In this document: positions 60,524-64,000 of the stretch, in pieces
Layout of the letters: each line of letters starts with the position of its first letter
Position numbering within the stretch: the stretch's first letter is position 1
Assembly (NCBI GenBank): GCA_014584705.1
Contig: JACTMJ010000010.1
Coordinates: 1 to 64,000 of the forward strand
DNA: 64,000 nt
Source: Acidobacteriota bacterium
GTDB lineage: Bacteria; Acidobacteriota; Terriglobia; Bryobacterales; Bryobacteraceae
Reading direction: 5' to 3'
The notes under the pieces: model-generated
Told to the model about the DNA's origin: nothing
Databases searched by the model: none
The model's input: the letters and a program-made list of their open reading frames with translations, nothing else
Position numbers and translations under genes: made by a program

Positions 60524-61939
60524 ATGAACCCGCAGATCATACAGGTGCTCTCTGGTGTCTCTTCTTTGCTCGGGCTACTTGCCATCCTTGCCTATTTCTA
60601 CTCCGTCAGCCAGGAGCGCCGCGCGGAGCGATCCGTTCGAGAGATCGTCGAAGGTGAACCGTTATTCAACGCCAAACAAGTGATCCAAATCCTTAAACTC
60701 TTTCAGGACGACGAAAGACGACTCGAAGCTTTGCGTGAGTTTGCAGCCCACGAACGCGGCAAAGCAGATCAGTTGCTCAGAAAGATCAAGAAGAACGTCG
60801 ACCTCGGAAAGCTGCAGTCTGATGCCGCCAGGACAAGGCTTTTGGCGATGATCATAGGGGGAGCGGTGCTGCTTCTGTTCGGCGTCATAGGTTTTGTGTG
60901 GGCGCACAGATCGGAGCAGGGCGAAGTTCCGGTTGCGGTATCCGATCCAGTTGAGGTTCTCGGACCTCCCCCGACAGTTGAAGCCGAAGGCAAAAAGGCA
61001 ACACAAACATCGGAGGCCGCAAAGGAGACACCAGAACCGCTACCAACCGTCTTCGTGGGACGGGAAATCGACTACGATGCAATTCCAGCCGAAATACGAG
61101 CCCCGCTGAGTTTTGGAATGAACGACACTGAGCTGCGGAATGAGCTTTACCGTCGAAGATCCCTCACGCTAGATGGTGCAACGCTTCGTCTTGACCGGTC
61201 CGGGCGGCAAGAACATACATTGGCTGGGTATTCGCTAGAACTGAAGAACGGAGCGCGTATCATCACCGGAGGGGGCAACCTCGCGCTGACCTTTGTTCGG
61301 GTGATCGCAGAAAAGGGTGCGATCCGCTCGTTTTCTGATGATTTGCTAGTTCCACCGCCAGCGCAAGAGCAGAATTCCGGCACTCCTGGAAAAGACGGTG
61401 GTCGAGTTCTGCTAGCATCGCTGGAACGACCGACTGGCCAGCTAATCGTGGATTTGCGCGGACAGAGCGGAGGAAAGGGTGGCATCGGTCCGAGGGGTGC
61501 GCCCGGACCAGCTGGACGTCCCGGTGACAACGCGTCTCAAACGCTCTTCGGGTGCAGCCACGGTGCAGGGAATGGCCATCCTGGTGGTCAGGGCGGTAGA
61601 GGTTTGCAAGGCCTCCCGGGCGGTTCGGGGGGGCGCGGTGGGGTCTTGATCCTGTCATCTGCCTATTCAGCGGCAAGCGAGCTTATCGAGTTCACCGCGA
61701 AGGGTGGCACCGGTGGCCAAGGCGGCCCCGGTGGGCTTGGAGGACCGGGTGGCCAAGGCGGACCGGGCGGAAGGGAAGAAGGACCGTACTGCAGAGGAAA
61801 CGGGTTTCCTGGGCCGCCGGGACCAGAAGGAGAGCGTGGCGATGATGGCCCGTCCGGCACCGATGGTCACGACGGCCACTCGGGTGCTTACGAGGACCTC
61901 CAAACTGCTGCGGCTGCATTCTCGGAGAACCCCAAGTAG
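60524..61939 (+). CDS. Membrane-anchored collagen-like (Gly-X-Y) protein, cargo gene in the tail operon
   Basis: The 471-residue protein has a first hydrophobic segment (about 8-27, VLSGVSSLLGLLAILAYFY), a cytoplasmic helical part, a second transmembrane helix (about 107-126, LLAMIIGGAVLLLFGVIGFV) and an extracytoplasmic region. That region includes an SYSLELKNGA-type beta-helix-like part (about 205-280) and Gly-X-Y collagen-like stretches (GGKGGIGPRGAPGPAGRPGD; GGQGGPGGLGGPGGQGGPGG; GPPGPEGERGDDGPSGTDGH). The collagen-like repeats could trimerise as in phage fibre and bacterial surface proteins. GAGGGG lies seven bases before the ATG. It runs against the tail operon, between the tail chaperone and tape measure genes, as a moron does. 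Its role, for instance in adhesion or superinfection control, is unknown. Confidence 0.72.
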   Translation: MNPQIIQVLSGVSSLLGLLAILAYFYSVSQERRAERSVREIVEGEPLFNAKQVIQILKLFQDDERRLEALREFAAHERGKADQLLRKIKKNVDLGKLQSDAARTRLLAMIIGGAVLLLFGVIGFVWAHRSEQGEVPVAVSDPVEVLGPPPTVEAEGKKATQTSEAAKETPEPLPTVFVGREIDYDAIPAEIRAPLSFGMNDTELRNELYRRRSLTLDGATLRLDRSGRQEHTLAGYSLELKNGARIITGGGNLALTFVRVIAEKGAIRSFSDDLLVPPPAQEQNSGTPGKDGGRVLLASLERPTGQLIVDLRGQSGGKGGIGPRGAPGPAGRPGDNASQTLFGCSHGAGNGHPGGQGGRGLQGLPGGSGGRGGVLILSSAYSAASELIEFTAKGGTGGQGGPGGLGGPGGQGGPGGREEGPYCRGNGFPGPPGPEGERGDDGPSGTDGHDGHSGAYEDLQTAAAAFSENPK

Positions 61940-61991
61940 CCCTAAAAACAAGTTTGATGGTACCGAAGGCGAAGTGCACCTATTCTGCAAT

Positions 61992-62317
61992 TTACCGTCC
62001 TTGCGCATTGTGCTCTAGCCTTGAACGTGCTTCATCGAACGCTAACCACGCATAAAGTTCGTCCGCGGCGAGGTCATCCAAGCCAAGCTGAAGCCCCAGC
62101 CGATTAGCGTCTCGCAAATCTAGCGCGCGTCTTAGGAGCCAACCCGGCTGCGAGGACTGAGCCGCATCTAGCTTTTCCAGCGGACACCGCCCACACCGCC
62201 CACCATCATCCGGCGCATCCGGGCACAATCGCGGATTGCAGAGTTCGTCCCGTCGCAGGGCCCAGTGAATAAGGAATCGCAGCGAGGGGCGCTCGGGCCA
62301 CTCGCCGCTGGCTAGTT
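61992..62317 (-). CDS. Frameshift extension (GT-like T part) of the tail assembly chaperone
   Basis: This -1 frame begins at the slippery heptamer and runs LASGEWPERPSLRFLIHWAL, then CNPRLCPDAPDDGGRCGRCP to AQGR and TAA. If a ribosome slips at C CCA AAC, these roughly 107 residues are joined to the 198-residue chaperone. In lambda the corresponding fusion is gpGT, whose T part binds the tail tube protein. The paired cysteines (CNPRLCPDAPDDGGRCGRC) resemble a zinc-binding knuckle. The frame has no start codon with a good Shine-Dalgarno of its own. Confidence 0.75.
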
Positions 62318-62908
62318 TGGGTCGGTGGTCTCCTGGAAGGCAGCATCGAGGGCGTCGATAGCGGCTTTCACCGCCACCGCCTGGTGGATCACCGGAACGT
62401 CTCCGGCGTAACCTTCGGTGGATTCGGCGAGCTTCTTGTAGAGCGCTCCCGCCGCGCCGAGGTTGATGGTCAACTCCTGGCGGTTGTAGGGCAGGTCGAG
62501 CACGCGTGCGAAGCTGCGACGGTAATCGAAGACGTCTTTTGCGGAAGGCATCCGGATCTCGTGGGTCACCGTGCCACAAAGCACGCGGAGTGTGACGCGG
62601 AAGCGATCGCCTTCCTGGATGACGTCATCGACATCCGCCTGGCTCAGTTGATCAATCACACGGCTGGCTTCGAAGGAATCGACCTCCGGCTCGTCCTCCT
62701 CGCGGATCTTGGCCAGCAGCGCGGCATCAGCATCCTCGCCGCCGGAGACGATGGTTTCCGATACCCCTCGCCCGAGTTGCTTGATGAGCACCTTGCGGCG
62801 CTTCTGGCGTTCGATCCATTCCTCGTCAGTGGGGAAGCGCAGCCGGATGGCTTTCAATCCATCGGGCGTGCGCAAATTGACAGTGATCGGTTTCGATGCG
62901 TCAAACAT
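62312..62908 (-). CDS. Tail assembly chaperone (G-like)
   Basis: The 198-residue protein begins MFDASKPITVNLRTPDGLKA with AAGGAG six bases upstream (start 62908). It is helical and acidic (LLAKIREEDEPEVDSFEASR, VDDVIQEGDRFRVTLRVLCG). Its place between the tail tube gene and the tape measure gene, and the slippery site at its 3' end, identify it as the G-type chaperone that keeps the tape measure protein soluble. A longer frame overlapping the tail tube gene was rejected. Its TAG stop (62312-62314) follows the heptamer directly. Confidence 0.82.
   Translation of the reverse strand: MFDASKPITVNLRTPDGLKAIRLRFPTDEEWIERQKRRKVLIKQLGRGVSETIVSGGEDADAALLAKIREEDEPEVDSFEASRVIDQLSQADVDDVIQEGDRFRVTLRVLCGTVTHEIRMPSAKDVFDYRRSFARVLDLPYNRQELTINLGAAGALYKKLAESTEGYAGDVPVIHQAVAVKAAIDALDAAFQETTDPN
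62315..62321 (-). other. -1 programmed ribosomal frameshift site, C CCA AAC before the stop
   Basis: On the minus strand the chaperone frame reads ...GAC CCA AAC TAG. The heptamer CCCAAAC has the X-XXY-YYZ form (C CCA AAC), so both tRNAs can re-pair one base back as CCC AAA. The next codon after slippage is CTA (Leu) in a frame open for 107 codons. A GC-rich stretch with a possible hairpin (GCGAG.....CTCGC) starts a few bases downstream. The location matches the conserved G/GT recoding of tailed phages. Confidence 0.85.
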
Positions 62909-62918
62909 GGGGAACTCC

Positions 62919-63959
62919 TTACTGGCCGATGTTGTCGATGCCGCACTTGGCGACGGCGGAGACGATGCCGTTGGTCTCATGCCACATGGGCAGGCAATCG
63001 ACCGAGACGGTGACGATCCCGTCCGTCTCGCCCAGTTCCGCGGTGGCGAAGGAGACCTTCTGCCAGGTGATTTCGAGGGAAGTGTTGGCGTCGTAGCTGA
63101 GCCCGATGGTGGCGGTACCGGTGGTCTGGCTGCGTAGCTTCGTGAGTTCGCTCGATCCATTCTCAAAGCGTGCGACGAACTTGATGGTGCCTTGCCGGTT
63201 GCCGAACTCAAGGCGCCCGCGGATGGCGCCGCTGGTCGCGTCGCCCGGCGTTTGGAACCCGGAGCCGGGATAGAACCCGCCATCCGCGCGGACGTTGTTC
63301 TTCCATGCGGTTTCCAGCGAGACGATGTTCTTGTTGGTGACGTAATTGACGCCATTGATCGAGAGCGTGAGCGACGCCGAGGGCAGCAATTTCTCAAGCG
63401 TGGCAGAGGGAATCACGATGTTCGAGGGTTCGGCAAACTTCCCGGAGCCCACAAACTCGACCGTGATCTTCGAGTTCGCCCGGCCCGGTCCCGAGCCGAT
63501 CGAGATCGTCCAGCCTTCCACCACACAGCCGACAGCCATCCGGTCCAGCACGACGCCGGCGCCCGGACGGATCTGCTCAACGAAGCTGAAGTAGGGCAGT
63601 TCCGCGTCATCGCCCGCCGATGGGATCAGCGGCGTCGCGGTGTAGGTGAAGTTGGGTGCTGTGCCCGACTTCACCACCTTGCCCAGGCCGAAGGCCATCG
63701 CCCAGGCCGCAATCTCCGCGCTGAGGTATTTTTCGAGCGTGCCGTTGACGTCCCAGGAAGTCTGGAAGGATTGGACGGCAAACTCGTGGCCCTTGCCGAA
63801 CTCCTCGGCATCGTTCTCCGTGTTGAGCTTTGGGTTGGCAAGCTGCGCGTTGAGCTTGCGCAGTTGCCACATCTGGACGGCGGTGTTGGCCGTCTGAATG
63901 TCAGTCTGCTTCTGTTTGCCGAAGCAGATCTGCAGTTCCTGGAGTCGTGTCGTCGACAT
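62919..63959 (-). CDS. Phage tail tube (major tail) protein
   Basis: The 346-residue protein begins MSTTRLQELQICFGKQKQTD with AGAGG upstream. It contains EEFGKGHEFAVQSFQTSWDV and EKYLSAEIAAWAMAFGLGKV, then beta-rich repeats (ENGSSELTKLRSQTTGTATIG, LEITWQKVSFATAELGETDG). This is the layout of siphovirus tail tube proteins with a central beta-sandwich. It is the first tail gene in the window and would polymerise around the tape measure protein. Upstream (right edge) the sequence ends before any neighbour can be read. Confidence 0.75.
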   Translation of the reverse strand: MSTTRLQELQICFGKQKQTDIQTANTAVQMWQLRKLNAQLANPKLNTENDAEEFGKGHEFAVQSFQTSWDVNGTLEKYLSAEIAAWAMAFGLGKVVKSGTAPNFTYTATPLIPSAGDDAELPYFSFVEQIRPGAGVVLDRMAVGCVVEGWTISIGSGPGRANSKITVEFVGSGKFAEPSNIVIPSATLEKLLPSASLTLSINGVNYVTNKNIVSLETAWKNNVRADGGFYPGSGFQTPGDATSGAIRGRLEFGNRQGTIKFVARFENGSSELTKLRSQTTGTATIGLSYDANTSLEITWQKVSFATAELGETDGIVTVSVDCLPMWHETNGIVSAVAKCGIDNIGQ

Positions 63960-64000
63960 GGGTTTCCTCTTGCTGGGGCGGGCACTGGCTCCAGCCCGCA

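Overview
The window reads as a chromosomal segment of an Acidobacteriota bacterium, most likely of the Solibacter/Bryobacter group. That is an inference from three things: GC-rich backbone genes, a duplicated orphan FtsX-type permease of the kind typical of this phylum, and an RpoB with a cysteine-rich insertion. No rRNA and no CRISPR array was seen.

Backbone, 1-14042 (+): end of tuf, rpmG, tRNA-Trp, secE, nusG, rplK, rplA, rplJ, rplL, rpoB, rpoC, closed by a strong hairpin terminator. This is the classic translation/transcription supercluster. Its oddities are a long acidic extension on NusG, eight clustered cysteines near the N-terminus of RpoB, a zinc-ligand-free L33, a TTG start for rpoC, and strong hairpins in the rplL-rpoB and rpoB-rpoC spacers.

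Metabolic block, 14116-21390: a secreted M20-type amidohydrolase (-), a four-gene 2-oxoacid:ferredoxin oxidoreductase operon korDABC (+) behind a near-consensus promoter, a secreted SGNH hydrolase (-), a PIG-L type deacetylase (+) and an oxygen-binding-diiron-like metallo-beta-lactamase-fold protein (-).

Accessory island, about 22.2-46.8 kb: an AbiE-like two-gene toxin-antitoxin/defence candidate flanked by short direct repeats, an intact IS630 element, at least four decayed insertion sequences, four glycosyltransferases, a sugar-nucleotide epimerase overlapping an ABC exporter, a lipoprotein and a GNAT acetyltransferase. The most interesting part is 38157-44896 (-), a probable RiPP (ribosomally made, post-translationally modified peptide) operon. 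It starts with a 49-residue Trp-rich precursor that has its own promoter and strong ribosome binding site. This is followed by a SPASM radical SAM maturase, an ADOP permease, a cobalamin-binding-type radical SAM enzyme and a glycosyltransferase, the last two translationally overlapped. I know of no described product for this arrangement.

Phage tail region, 46741-64000 (-): a siphovirus/gene-transfer-agent-like tail operon that continues off the right edge. It holds the tail tube protein, a tail assembly chaperone with a textbook -1 slippery heptamer (C CCA AAC) directly before its stop codon, a tape measure protein, a small peptidoglycan-hydrolase-like protein, a series of baseplate/tail-tip proteins, and a minus-strand intrinsic terminator. 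Two cargo genes (an integral membrane protein and a collagen-like membrane-anchored protein) sit in the operon in the opposite orientation. No head, portal, terminase or integrase gene lies in the window, so prophage, tailocin-like particle and domesticated element cannot be told apart.
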